Below are positions 33,492 to 40,954 of a DNA stretch of 64,000 nt, piece by piece. A program made the translations under genes and the position numbers. Where the stretch lies: positions 186,001-250,000 of the forward strand of contig CAWEXD010000008.1 of assembly GCA_963812945.1 (NCBI GenBank), written 5' to 3'. The stretch is from DASRDR01 sp963812945 [NCBI: uncultured Candidatus Rokubacteria bacterium] (GTDB lineage: Bacteria > Methylomirabilota > Methylomirabilia > Rokubacteriales). Numbering within the stretch: the stretch's first letter is position 1; every line of letters begins with the position of its first letter. A model generated the notes under the pieces. It had not been told where the DNA came from. It did no database searches and saw only the letters and a list, made by a program, of their open reading frames with translations.

Positions 33492-33758
33492 ATGGGCGTC
33501 GCCCTCCAGACGGCGAACTTCCTCCTGGCGACCGCCCAGTGGCTCATCCTGGGTCGCCTCGTCCTGCGGCTCTTCATCCGGAACCCGCAGAACGCCGTCT
33601 GGCAGATGTTCCTGATCGCGACCGACCCGCCGTACCGCGTGAGCCGCATCCTCACCGGCGGCCGCGTGCCCGAAAACTGGATCTGGCTCGTCTCCCTGCT
33701 CTGGCTCATGGTCGCCCGGATCGTGCTGACCCGCCTTGCCGCCTCGCTTCGGCCGTAG
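33492..33758 (+). CDS. Small membrane protein, YggT-like
   Basis: An 88-aa protein with two hydrophobic segments (FLLATAQWLILGRLVLRLF and WIWLVSLLWLMVARIVL). The loop QMFLIATDPPYRVSRILTGG recalls the PI/R-rich loop of YggT-family proteins, where two such units form the full protein; here only one unit is present. The start has no strong ribosome site. It lies just after the symporter terminator, so it may be separately expressed. Function unknown; YggT relatives have been tied to osmotic stress. Confidence 0.6.
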   Translation: MGVALQTANFLLATAQWLILGRLVLRLFIRNPQNAVWQMFLIATDPPYRVSRILTGGRVPENWIWLVSLLWLMVARIVLTRLAASLRP

Positions 33759-33840
33759 TCACGGCGATCCCGGTCTGCCTCGCGCGAACCCCTGGGTTCC
33801 GGGGACGCCTGGCGGGTAGCATGGGGGCGAGGTCTGACGC

Positions 33841-34527
33841 ATGCCTCATCGTTTCCGATCGGCCGAGGCAACCCTCGGGCCGGGCCTAGGCTGGCTCCGG
33901 CGCATCTTGATCCTGGTCCTGGGTGTGAACGTCGTGCTGGCCTGGATGGCGATCCAGGCGTCGTTCGCCCTCGCGCACGCGGTGTGGCTCCTCGCGGCCG
34001 GGCAACTCCTGTCTCCGGCCGAGCCCAGCCGCATCGCGGGCCAGATCGTCGTCTTGAGGATCGTCCAGGCCGTCGGGTGGCTCGGGGCCGCCGGACTGTT
34101 TCTGGCCTGGATCCACCGCGCCCACCGCACGCTCGAGATCCTCGGCGTGCCCGGCGCCCGTTCTCCGCGTGACAGCGTCAGGGACCTCCTCGTCCCCGGG
34201 GCCAACGTCGCCCGGATCCCGCGGGTCGTGGCCTCGCTCTGGCGGGCTAGCGCGGGGGACCGAACTCCGTCCGCGGTGACGACCTGGGTGGCCTGGTGGT
34301 GGAGCCTGTGCCTGGCCACGGTCATCCTGGATCTGTCCACCCTCCCGCCCGGTCGGTGGCTTTTGGCGCGGCTCGGGCTCGGGGGAGGGCTGCCGGCGTC
34401 CGTGCTCGGCGAGTGCCTCCGGATCGCCGCGGCGGTCCTGACCATCGTGGTCGTGATGCGGATTGGCCGGCACCAGCGCGATCGGTGGGAGGCCTGGACC
34501 TCCCCCGCCGGGGTGACGGGTGCCTGA
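33841..34527 (+). CDS. DUF4328-type membrane protein
   Basis: A 228-aa protein with four or more membrane spans: ILILVLGVNVVLAWMAIQAS, IVQAVGWLGAAGLFLAWIHRA, VTTWVAWWWSLCLATVILDL and a last span near residue 200. The conserved segment AWIHRAHRTLEILGV with the following VPGANVARIPRVV is characteristic of DUF4328 (W-x-R-A then P-N). No function is known for the family. Its stop overlaps the CBS-domain gene start by 8 nt, so the two are co-translated. TAGCAT at 33817-33822 might be a -10 for this pair. Confidence 0.78.
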   Translation: MPHRFRSAEATLGPGLGWLRRILILVLGVNVVLAWMAIQASFALAHAVWLLAAGQLLSPAEPSRIAGQIVVLRIVQAVGWLGAAGLFLAWIHRAHRTLEILGVPGARSPRDSVRDLLVPGANVARIPRVVASLWRASAGDRTPSAVTTWVAWWWSLCLATVILDLSTLPPGRWLLARLGLGGGLPASVLGECLRIAAAVLTIVVVMRIGRHQRDRWEAWTSPAGVTGA

Positions 34528-36016
34528 GCGGCCATCGGCACCCTCGGCGGTTGACCGGCCGCCGGCCGGCGCGCTTTTCGTGACGCCTGTCCGGGACTTC
34601 GTGAAGGAGCCGCCGGTGACCTGCGCGCGCGACACGACGGTCACCGAGGTCGCCCGTCTCATGTCCCGGCGGGGCGCCGGGTCGGCCGTGGTGACGGACG
34701 ACGACGGTCTCCCGGTCGGCATCGTGACCGACCGGGATCTTCGCCGGAAGGTTGTGGCGGAGGCGCGGGACCCGGAGACCACCTCCGCCACCCAGATCAT
34801 GTCGTCACCGGTCGTCACGGTGGCTCCGGACGCGTTCGCCTTCGAGGCGCTCGTCGAGATGACCCGGCGTGACATTCACCATCTCCCGCTCGTCAAGGGC
34901 GGGCGGCTCGTGGGTGTTGTGGCGAGCGACGACCTCCTCTTCGTTCAGACCCCTCACCCGGTGATGCTCGTGCGGGAGATCGGTCGCGCCGAGACCGTGG
35001 CCCAACTCCGTGACGCCGCCGTTCGCGTGACCGGGCTGGTCCGGCGCCTGGTGGCGGAGGGAGGTACCGCCTACGACGTGGCCCGGCTCGTGACCGAGCT
35101 GAACGACCGGCTGGTGCTGCGCTCGCTCACGCTGGTCACCGCGTCGCTGGCGGCCGAAGGCCACGAGCGGCCTCCCGGCGCCCTCTGCTGGCTCGCCTTC
35201 GGGAGCGAGGGCCGCCGAGAGCAGACGCTCAGGACCGATCAGGACAACGGCCTCGTCTACGCGGACGCGGCCGGAGAGGACCAGGCGGCCGCCGCGTTCT
35301 ACCGTCGGCTGGGCGAGCGCATGACGGACGCCCTCGTCGAGGTGGGTTTCCCACCCTGCCCAGGTAACGTCATGGCCTCGAACCCGAAGTGGTGCCAGCC
35401 GCTGTCTGTCTGGGTTCGCTACTTCGGCCAATGGATGACGGAGACGACTCCCGAGCACGTGCTTGCCGCGTCGATCTTCTTCGATCTGCGGCCGCTGGGC
35501 GGAGAGGTCGACCTCGGCGGGCGTCTCGCCGATCTCATCCGGGAGACGGCGCCGAAGGAGGCGCTCTTCCTCCGGCGGATGGCCCAGGACGTCGTTGACG
35601 ACCCGCTGCCCGTCGGTCTGTTCGGCCGACTCGTCGTCGAGCGCGCCGGTCCGCGGCGGGGTTCCGTCGATCTCAAGCAGGGAGGCAGCCGACAGCTCGT
35701 GGGCGCCGGGCGACTTCACGCCCTGGCCCAGGGTCTCGGCGAGACCAACACCGTCGATCGCTTCCGCGCCAGCGCCGCGGGCGGGATGCACACGGAGACC
35801 GAGATCCGCGACATCGTCGCCGCGTACCAGCATCTCCTGCGGCTCAGGCTGGTGCACCAGCTCGACCAGTTGGATCGCGGGCAAGAGGTCGACAACCACG
35901 TGCGCGTGGACCAGTTGTGGCGCGCCGATGCCGTGCTGCTCCGCGACGCGCTCCGCATCGTCGCCGAGGTGCAGCGGCGCGTCCGCCACCACTACGGCAC
36001 CCACCTGCTCGGATGA
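34520..36016 (+). CDS. CBS-domain/DUF294 nucleotidyltransferase-like protein
   Basis: A 498-aa cytoplasmic protein. Two CBS domains fill residues about 20-140 (MSRRGAGSAVVTDDDGLPVG and THE HHLPLVKGGRLVG-type second unit), which bind adenine nucleotides. A DUF294 nucleotidyltransferase domain follows with GSEGRREQ (228-235) and the metal pair Asp240/Asp242 in RTDQDNG. A C-terminal helical DUF294_C domain completes it. It resembles GlnD-type nucleotidyltransferases that modify a protein partner. Such genes are typically found beside SSS symporters and an exonuclease gene, as here, so a role in controlling transport or its kinase is likely. GTG start. Confidence 0.9.
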   Translation: MPERPSAPSAVDRPPAGALFVTPVRDFVKEPPVTCARDTTVTEVARLMSRRGAGSAVVTDDDGLPVGIVTDRDLRRKVVAEARDPETTSATQIMSSPVVTVAPDAFAFEALVEMTRRDIHHLPLVKGGRLVGVVASDDLLFVQTPHPVMLVREIGRAETVAQLRDAAVRVTGLVRRLVAEGGTAYDVARLVTELNDRLVLRSLTLVTASLAAEGHERPPGALCWLAFGSEGRREQTLRTDQDNGLVYADAAGEDQAAAAFYRRLGERMTDALVEVGFPPCPGNVMASNPKWCQPLSVWVRYFGQWMTETTPEHVLAASIFFDLRPLGGEVDLGGRLADLIRETAPKEALFLRRMAQDVVDDPLPVGLFGRLVVERAGPRRGSVDLKQGGSRQLVGAGRLHALAQGLGETNTVDRFRASAAGGMHTETEIRDIVAAYQHLLRLRLVHQLDQLDRGQEVDNHVRVDQLWRADAVLLRDALRIVAEVQRRVRHHYGTHLLG

Positions 36017-36107
36017 GCGGGCACGAACGACCCGCCGGCGGGGCGTGCGGTGTCTCGCCCGGGGTCGCAGCTGGTGTCGGGACGGTCCCCGCCCCGGGGT
36101 GCCGCCG

Positions 36108-36755
36108 ATGAGGTGGGTGGTCTCCAAGTGGCTGCAATGGCATGAGTGGCGGGCCGCCGCGCCCGAGGACCGCCGGCCGCTCGGCACGCTGCTCGACGAC
36201 TTCGTGGCTCTCGATCTCGAGACGACGGGGCTCGACGCGGGCCGCGACGCTGCCGTGGCGGTGGCGGTCGTGCCCTTCCGGGGCGGTGAGCCCATCGGTG
36301 GCTACGAGACGCTTGTCAACCCCGGGCGTCCCATCCCGGTCGCCTCGACGCGGATCCACGGGATCACGGACGAGATGGTCGCGGCAGCTCCGCCGTTCGG
36401 AGAGCTTCTGGACGAGATCGAGGCCGTGTGCGGCCAGCACGTGATCGTGGGTCATGGGGTTGCCTTCGACCTTGCGATCGTGGAGCGAGCCCGGCGAGCG
36501 CATCGCCGCCCGCCGCTCCCGAACACGGCGCTCTGCACGATGCGACTCGCCGCGGCGCTCCACCCGGGCTGGGCCGACGTGACCCTGGAGGCGCTCGCCG
36601 CGCGGCTCGGGGTGCCGGTCGTGGGGCGCCACACGGCCCGGGGTGACGCGCTGGTCGCCGGAGCGATGATGCTCGGCCTACTGCCCCAGCTGGCCCGCCG
36701 CGGACATCGCACCCTAGCCGACGCCGTCTGGTTCCAGCGCAGCGTGCTGCTATAG
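36108..36755 (+). CDS. DEDDh 3'-5' exonuclease (DnaQ/PolIII epsilon-like)
   Basis: A 215-aa exonuclease-fold protein. ExoI is ALDLETTGLD with Asp36 and Glu38, ExoII is VGHGVAFDLAIV, and ExoIII is GRHTARGDALVAG with the catalytic His and Asp, so all metal and catalytic residues are present. It degrades single-stranded DNA or RNA from the 3' end. It is not the replicative epsilon subunit: the DnaE-binding tail is missing. ATG 36108 was chosen because the longer open frame overlaps the CBS gene. The same exonuclease commonly follows CBS-DUF294 genes, for an unknown reason. Confidence 0.88.
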   Translation: MRWVVSKWLQWHEWRAAAPEDRRPLGTLLDDFVALDLETTGLDAGRDAAVAVAVVPFRGGEPIGGYETLVNPGRPIPVASTRIHGITDEMVAAAPPFGELLDEIEAVCGQHVIVGHGVAFDLAIVERARRAHRRPPLPNTALCTMRLAAALHPGWADVTLEALAARLGVPVVGRHTARGDALVAGAMMLGLLPQLARRGHRTLADAVWFQRSVLL

Positions 36756-36777
36756 GATGAGCGCCAAGGAGACGACG

Positions 36778-37797
36778 ATGCCGACCGGGTTCGATGCGGG
36801 GGCGTACCTCCCGCGCGAGGTGTACGAAGGGATTACCGCGATCCGCGTCCGCCAGCCGGGCTTCGCCGACGGCGAGGCCGACCGGCGTGCGCGGCGGCGT
36901 GCCACGGCGCCCGACGGCAAGCTCGTCATCCTGGCGGTCGACGATCCTGGCCGTGCGAGCCTCGGCTGGCCGGACGATCCGATGGCGATGGGGGGCCGGC
37001 ACGAATGCCTGGCCCGCATCCTCCGCGTGCTGAGCCATGCCGGGGTCGACGGGGTGATGTCGACGCCCGATGTCGTCGAGGACCTCCTGATCCTGGCCGG
37101 GCTCATCCGCGAGCGCGGCGGGCAGAGCCCGCTCGACGAGCGCCTTCTCATCGGCAGCATGAACCGTGGCGGGCCCCCGGGGACTGTCTCGGAGATGGAC
37201 GATCGCCTCACCGCCTTTGCGCCTCGCCGGATGGCGGTGCTCGGCCTGGACGGCGGGAAGCTCACGGTGCGGATCGACCCCACCGGCTCTCTGGCGACGA
37301 TCGCCAACATCGAAAGTTGCGCCCGGGCGGTGAGTGACTTGGCCGAGGCGAGCCTCCTCGTGTTCCTCGAGCCGCTTCCGGTCTTGCGCGAGAACGGCGC
37401 CGACGCGGCCGTCCGCACACCGCGGGCGCTCGCGGAGGCCGTGAGCGCGGCGTCCGCCATCGGCGCGAGCTCGCTCTACACGTGGCTCGTGCTCCCCGCG
37501 TGCCCCGACTTCGCCGAGGTCGCCCGGGCCACGACGCTGCCGCTGGTGATCCGGAGCGGCGAGGCGGCCGGCGACCCGCGGCCGGTGCTCACGATGCTGG
37601 AGGACTTCCGGCGCGGCCTGGCGGCGGGGCCGAACGTCCGGGGCGCCGTGATCGGTTCGGGCGTGCTCTATCCCGGCGCCGACGATCCGCGTGCCGTCGC
37701 GGCCGCGGTGACGGCGATCGTCCGTGACGGGGCGAGTGTCGAGGAGGCGCTTGCCGCGATGGAGGCCGAGCGCGGGAAGGATCCCGAGCTCGTCTGA
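36778..37797 (+). CDS. Cgl0159-like TIM-barrel aldolase-family protein
   Basis: A 339-aa protein from ATG 36778 (AAGGAG 7-8 nt upstream; an in-frame ATG at 36757 is possible). It fits the Cgl0159 (beta/alpha)8 family: LVILAVDDPGRASLGWPDDPMAM is split by conserved Asp/Pro residues; other matches are GVDGVMSTPDVVEDLL, IGSMNRGG, LDGGKLTVRID and the TWLVLPACPDF strand with Trp-Leu. Relatives are encoded with myo-inositol catabolism genes and resemble class I aldolases. TATAGG at 36751-36756 with TGC before it may be the promoter. It precedes a DapA-like gene, so the two may handle one sugar acid or inositol-like compound. Confidence 0.8.
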   Translation: MPTGFDAGAYLPREVYEGITAIRVRQPGFADGEADRRARRRATAPDGKLVILAVDDPGRASLGWPDDPMAMGGRHECLARILRVLSHAGVDGVMSTPDVVEDLLILAGLIRERGGQSPLDERLLIGSMNRGGPPGTVSEMDDRLTAFAPRRMAVLGLDGGKLTVRIDPTGSLATIANIESCARAVSDLAEASLLVFLEPLPVLRENGADAAVRTPRALAEAVSAASAIGASSLYTWLVLPACPDFAEVARATTLPLVIRSGEAAGDPRPVLTMLEDFRRGLAAGPNVRGAVIGSGVLYPGADDPRAVAAAVTAIVRDGASVEEALAAMEAERGKDPELV

Positions 37798-37838
37798 CGA
37801 CAGAGCGCCCGCGGCCGGCCGCGGGCAGGGAGAGGCCG

Positions 37839-38762
37839 ATGCGCGAGCCGCTTCGCTTCGAGGGTGTCATGCCCGCCAACCTGTTGCCCTTTCGCGGGGA
37901 CCTGTCCATCGACGAGTCCGTCTACCGCCGGCACCTCCGCTGGCTCGCCGACACGCGGGGGGTGACGGGGCTCGTCGTCAATGGCCATGCCGCGGAGGTG
38001 GCCTCGCTGGACCGTGACGAGCGCCGGCACGCCCTCGCCATCGCGCTCGACGAGGTCGCGGGGAGGGTGCCGGTGGTGGCGGGCGTCTACACGGACGGGA
38101 CGGCGGAGGCCGTGCGGCTCGCGCGGGACGCTCGGACGGAAGGGGCGGCGGGCATCCTGCTGTTCCCGCCAACCCTGTTCATGTGGGGGGCGCAGGCGAA
38201 GCCCGACATGGTGATCCGCCACGTGAGCGAGGTCGCCGCGGGGGCCGACATCCCGATCATCGTCTTCGAGTATCCGCCGGCGTCGGGCATCGGCTACGCG
38301 CCGGAGACCCTGGCGCGCCTCTGCGAGATCCCGCAGGTGGCCGGGGTCAAGGACTGGTCGAACGACGTCGTCGCGTTCGAGCGGAACCTGCGGGCGATCC
38401 GGGCCACGGGACGGCCGGTGGCGGTGCTGTCGTCGTTCACGATGTCGCTGATGGCGAGCTTCCTCCTGGGCGCCGACGGCGCCATCTCGGGGATGGGCAG
38501 CGTCGTGGCGGACCTCCAGGCGGACCTCTACGACGCGTGCCGGAAGGGCGACCTCGAGGCGGCGCGGGGGATCAACGATCGCCTCGATCCCCTGGTGCGT
38601 GTCTTCTACGCGCCCCCGTTCGTGGACATGCACAACCGGATGAAGGAGGCGCTGGTCATCCTCGGCCGCATTCCGGCCGCCCACGTCCGGCCTCCGCTCA
38701 CCCCGATCCCGGAGCGGGAGCGCGAAGCCATCCGCGCCGCGTTGGCTGGGGTCAGATTTTGA
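37839..38762 (+). CDS. DapA/NanA-family lyase
   Basis: A 307-aa TIM-barrel lyase of the dihydrodipicolinate synthase/N-acetylneuraminate lyase family. The Schiff-base lysine is Lys171 in VAGVKDWSN. The strand that normally holds the proton-relay Tyr (YNVP) reads VFEYPP, with Phe143 in the Tyr position, and the carboxylate-binding G-T-T is replaced by G-H-A-A. It is therefore not a DapA and acts on another 2-oxo acid aldol. ATG 37839 follows GGGAGAGG. The last four residues (GVRF) and the stop codon come from the inverted-repeat element that follows, so the natural C-terminus has been altered. Confidence 0.85.
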   Translation: MREPLRFEGVMPANLLPFRGDLSIDESVYRRHLRWLADTRGVTGLVVNGHAAEVASLDRDERRHALAIALDEVAGRVPVVAGVYTDGTAEAVRLARDARTEGAAGILLFPPTLFMWGAQAKPDMVIRHVSEVAAGADIPIIVFEYPPASGIGYAPETLARLCEIPQVAGVKDWSNDVVAFERNLRAIRATGRPVAVLSSFTMSLMASFLLGADGAISGMGSVVADLQADLYDACRKGDLEAARGINDRLDPLVRVFYAPPFVDMHNRMKEALVILGRIPAAHVRPPLTPIPEREREAIRAALAGVRF

Positions 38763-38820
38763 CTTCCGGACAATTCACTTGGCGCCGCGCGGAAGTGTCC
38801 CGAAGTCAAAGTCTGACCCC
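38748..38820. repeat. Inverted-repeat element (GGGGTCAG family), copy 1
   Basis: Two 25-nt arms, left beginning GGGGTCAGATTTTGACTTCC and right ending CAAAGTCTGACCCC, match in 23 of 25 positions around a 23-nt centre. The element supplies the last codons of both convergent neighbours. The same arms occur at 56870-56988. The form is that of a REP/MITE-type non-autonomous element. It could also serve as a bidirectional terminator here. Confidence 0.85.
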
Positions 38821-39530
38821 ATGACCAGCGCGGTGGGGCGCCAGGCGGCGAGGCGGAGCGCCTCGGCGGCGTCGGGGACGACGCCCAGGTAGCAGTCCAG
38901 TCCCACGTCGCGGCAGGCGGCCACGTCGGGCTCGAGGACGAGCCCCGCGTCCAGGTAGAGCGCGGTGAGGACGCCCGGCGGCGCGAGAGCGTTCGGGGCG
39001 ATGAGCCGCCCGGTGACGCAGGCGCCGAGCCCGAGGTCCCCGTCGATCGCCCGGCAGCGGAGCAGGGCATGGTGGTCGTAGGAGACGACCAGCGCCCGGT
39101 CGGCCGCCCCGTACAGGTGGAGCAGCCCCAGCGCGCGCTCCTCGATGCCCGGGTAGACGTCCGAGCCGGCTCCGAGCGCCACCACGAATCCCAGCCGGTC
39201 GCGAAAGCGCTCGAGCACCTCCGGGAGCGTCTGGATCCGCTGCCCGCGAAACCGCCAGCCGAACCACCGGCCGGCGTCGAGACGCTTGAGCTCCCGGACC
39301 GTTCGCTCGCGCACGCGCCCCCGGCCGTTCGTCGTCCGCTCGAGGCGGGCGTCGGCGACGACGACGAGCTGCTCGTCCGCGGATTCGTGGACGTCGAGCC
39401 AGAGGGCGTCGGCGCCCGCGGCGACCGCCGCCTCGTAGGCCGGGATCGTGTGCTCGGGCGCGACCGCGGCCGCTCCACGGTGGGCGACGACGATCGGCCG
39501 GGAGGGGGCCGGGTGGCTCGTCGTTGTCAC
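38775..39530 (-). CDS. Glycerophosphodiester phosphodiesterase-like protein, catalytic residues altered
   Basis: A 251-aa protein of the GDPD TIM-barrel family. HRGAAAVAPEHTIPAYEAA (from residue 17) and DARLERTTNGRGRV are clear family motifs. However, the first metal Glu of the ExD pair is Trp44 (WLD) and the second catalytic His of the HD pair is Ala59 (VVVAD); the ELK motif is also missing. Activity is doubtful, so this may be a pseudoenzyme or have a changed reaction. The last 14 residues (GSDFDFGTLPRGAK) are encoded by the inverted repeat. GTG 39530 is the start, 29 bp from the divergent acyltransferase. Confidence 0.8.
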   Translation of the reverse strand: MTTTSHPAPSRPIVVAHRGAAAVAPEHTIPAYEAAVAAGADALWLDVHESADEQLVVVADARLERTTNGRGRVRERTVRELKRLDAGRWFGWRFRGQRIQTLPEVLERFRDRLGFVVALGAGSDVYPGIEERALGLLHLYGAADRALVVSYDHHALLRCRAIDGDLGLGACVTGRLIAPNALAPPGVLTALYLDAGLVLEPDVAACRDVGLDCYLGVVPDAAEALRLAAWRPTALVMGSDFDFGTLPRGAK

Positions 39531-39559
39531 GGCCGGAGCGGGCGTGTCACGATGAGCCC

Positions 39560-40186
39560 GTGCGTCCGGTCCCCTTCTGGTTCCTCGAGGCGTGCCGGCC
39601 CGGGGTGTGGGCGGCGGCGCGGGCGCTCCTCCGCATCCGCTTCGAGGGCGTCGAGCACGTGCCCGAGACCGGCGCGGTCGTGATGGCGCCGAACCACGTC
39701 TCGTTCATGGATCCGATCCTGGTGACGATCCCCGTTCACCGCGCGCTCCACTACATGGCGCTCGAGCCGTTCTTCCGGGTGCGCGGGCTCGGCGCGCTCA
39801 TGCGCTGGGCTCGCGCGTTCCCGGTCCAGGAGGGCGAGCCCGACGGGCCCGCGGTTCGCCGGGCGCTCCGGCTCCTGCGTCAGGGCGAGCCGCTCGTGAT
39901 CTTTCCCGAGGGCGGGCGCTCGCCCGACGGGCGGCTCCAGCCGTTCCGTCCCGGCGCATTCCGGCTCGCCCTGGCCACGGGAGCGCCGGTGGTGCCCGTC
40001 ACGATCGTGGGCGCGTTCGAGGCCTGGCCGGTCGGGCGCCGTCTCCCGCGTCCAGGCCGGGTCACCATCACCTACCATCGAGCGCTCGACGGATCGGCCG
40101 TCGCGGCCGTCGCGGACCGGAAGGCGCGGCCCGAGGCCTTGATGGAGCTGGTGCGCGACCGGGTCGCCTCCGGGCTCCCGGCCTGA
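39560..40186 (+). CDS. 1-acylglycerol-3-phosphate O-acyltransferase (PlsC family)
   Basis: A 208-aa acyltransferase. NHVSFMDP is the NHx4D catalytic motif with one substitution spacing kept (His, Asp), EPFFRV and FPEGGRSPDGRLQPFRPG are the phosphate-binding blocks, and VPVTIVGA the last conserved strand. It adds a second fatty acyl chain to lysophosphatidate, making phosphatidate, at the inner membrane surface. GTG 39560 (MRPVPFWFLE) was chosen since the frame upstream overlaps the start of the divergent GDPD-like gene. No partner gene indicates a special role; a lipid-modifying acyltransferase is also possible. Confidence 0.85.
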   Translation: MRPVPFWFLEACRPGVWAAARALLRIRFEGVEHVPETGAVVMAPNHVSFMDPILVTIPVHRALHYMALEPFFRVRGLGALMRWARAFPVQEGEPDGPAVRRALRLLRQGEPLVIFPEGGRSPDGRLQPFRPGAFRLALATGAPVVPVTIVGAFEAWPVGRRLPRPGRVTITYHRALDGSAVAAVADRKARPEALMELVRDRVASGLPA

Positions 40187-40226
40187 CCGCGCGGCCCGGC
40201 TCCCTCCCGGATACACGGGGCGGGCA

Positions 40227-40901
40227 CTACTGCGGAAACTTGGCGCGGAGCCCCAGGATGTCGACCGTCGTGTGCCCGGCGGCGAGGGCCTTCTTGACCT
40301 GCTCCTCGCGCTCGTGGATCAGGCGGATGCGCTCCGCGACGGCCAGAGCCTGCTCGCGCGGAATCACCACGACGCCGTCGTCGTCACCCGCCACGAGATC
40401 CCCGGGGCGGACGAGCACGCCGCCGCACTGGATCGGCACCTGGACCGGACCGAGGGTCTCCTTGACCGGTCCCCGTGCCGTCGCGCCGCTCGCGAACACC
40501 GGGAGACCCTGGGCGGCGAGGGCGGCCGAGTCCCGCACGAGCCCCTGGAGCACGATGCCGGCCACGCCACGCAGGCGCGCGGCGTACACGAGGATGTCCC
40601 CCAGCATTGCGGTGTCGCGCCCCGAGCCTGCATCGATCACGAGCACGTCCCCGTGCGCCGCCAGCTCCACGGCCCGGTGGATCGTGAGGTTGTCCGCGGG
40701 CCAGCAGCGCAGCGTGAACGCGGGCCCGAAGCACTGCATGCCGGCCGCGACCGGCCGGATCGCCGGATCCATGTTGCCCCAGCGGCCGAGGGCGTCCGAC
40801 AGCATGGCTGTGGGCGCCGACGTGAGCACCTTCACCACTTCCGGATCCAGGACGGGCGGCGCCGCGGTCGGCGAGGGAGTCGGCTCGCTCACGAGGGCCA
40901 C
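40227..40901 (-). CDS. RraA-family aldolase/decarboxylase-like protein
   Basis: A 224-aa protein of the RraA/HMG-aldolase family. Features are TAMLSDALGRWGNMDPAI at the start, FTLRCWPADNLTIHRAV, the GDVLVIDAGSG active-site loop, and GLVRDSAALAAQGLPVF followed by the PGDLVAGDDDGVVVIPRE block. The Arg and Asp in GLVRD and the Asp in VAGDDDG match the pyruvate/metal-binding residues of HMG aldolase. It likely splits 4-hydroxy-4-methyl-2-oxoglutarate or a similar oxo acid; a role in RNase E control is improbable with the active site intact. GTG 40901 start; expressed alone. Confidence 0.88.
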   Translation of the reverse strand: MALVSEPTPSPTAAPPVLDPEVVKVLTSAPTAMLSDALGRWGNMDPAIRPVAAGMQCFGPAFTLRCWPADNLTIHRAVELAAHGDVLVIDAGSGRDTAMLGDILVYAARLRGVAGIVLQGLVRDSAALAAQGLPVFASGATARGPVKETLGPVQVPIQCGGVLVRPGDLVAGDDDGVVVIPREQALAVAERIRLIHEREEQVKKALAAGHTTVDILGLRAKFPQ

Positions 40902-40954
40902 CCTAGCGGATCGCGCTCAGACCTGTCAACGCGCGCTCCGGGCCGGGCGAGGGC

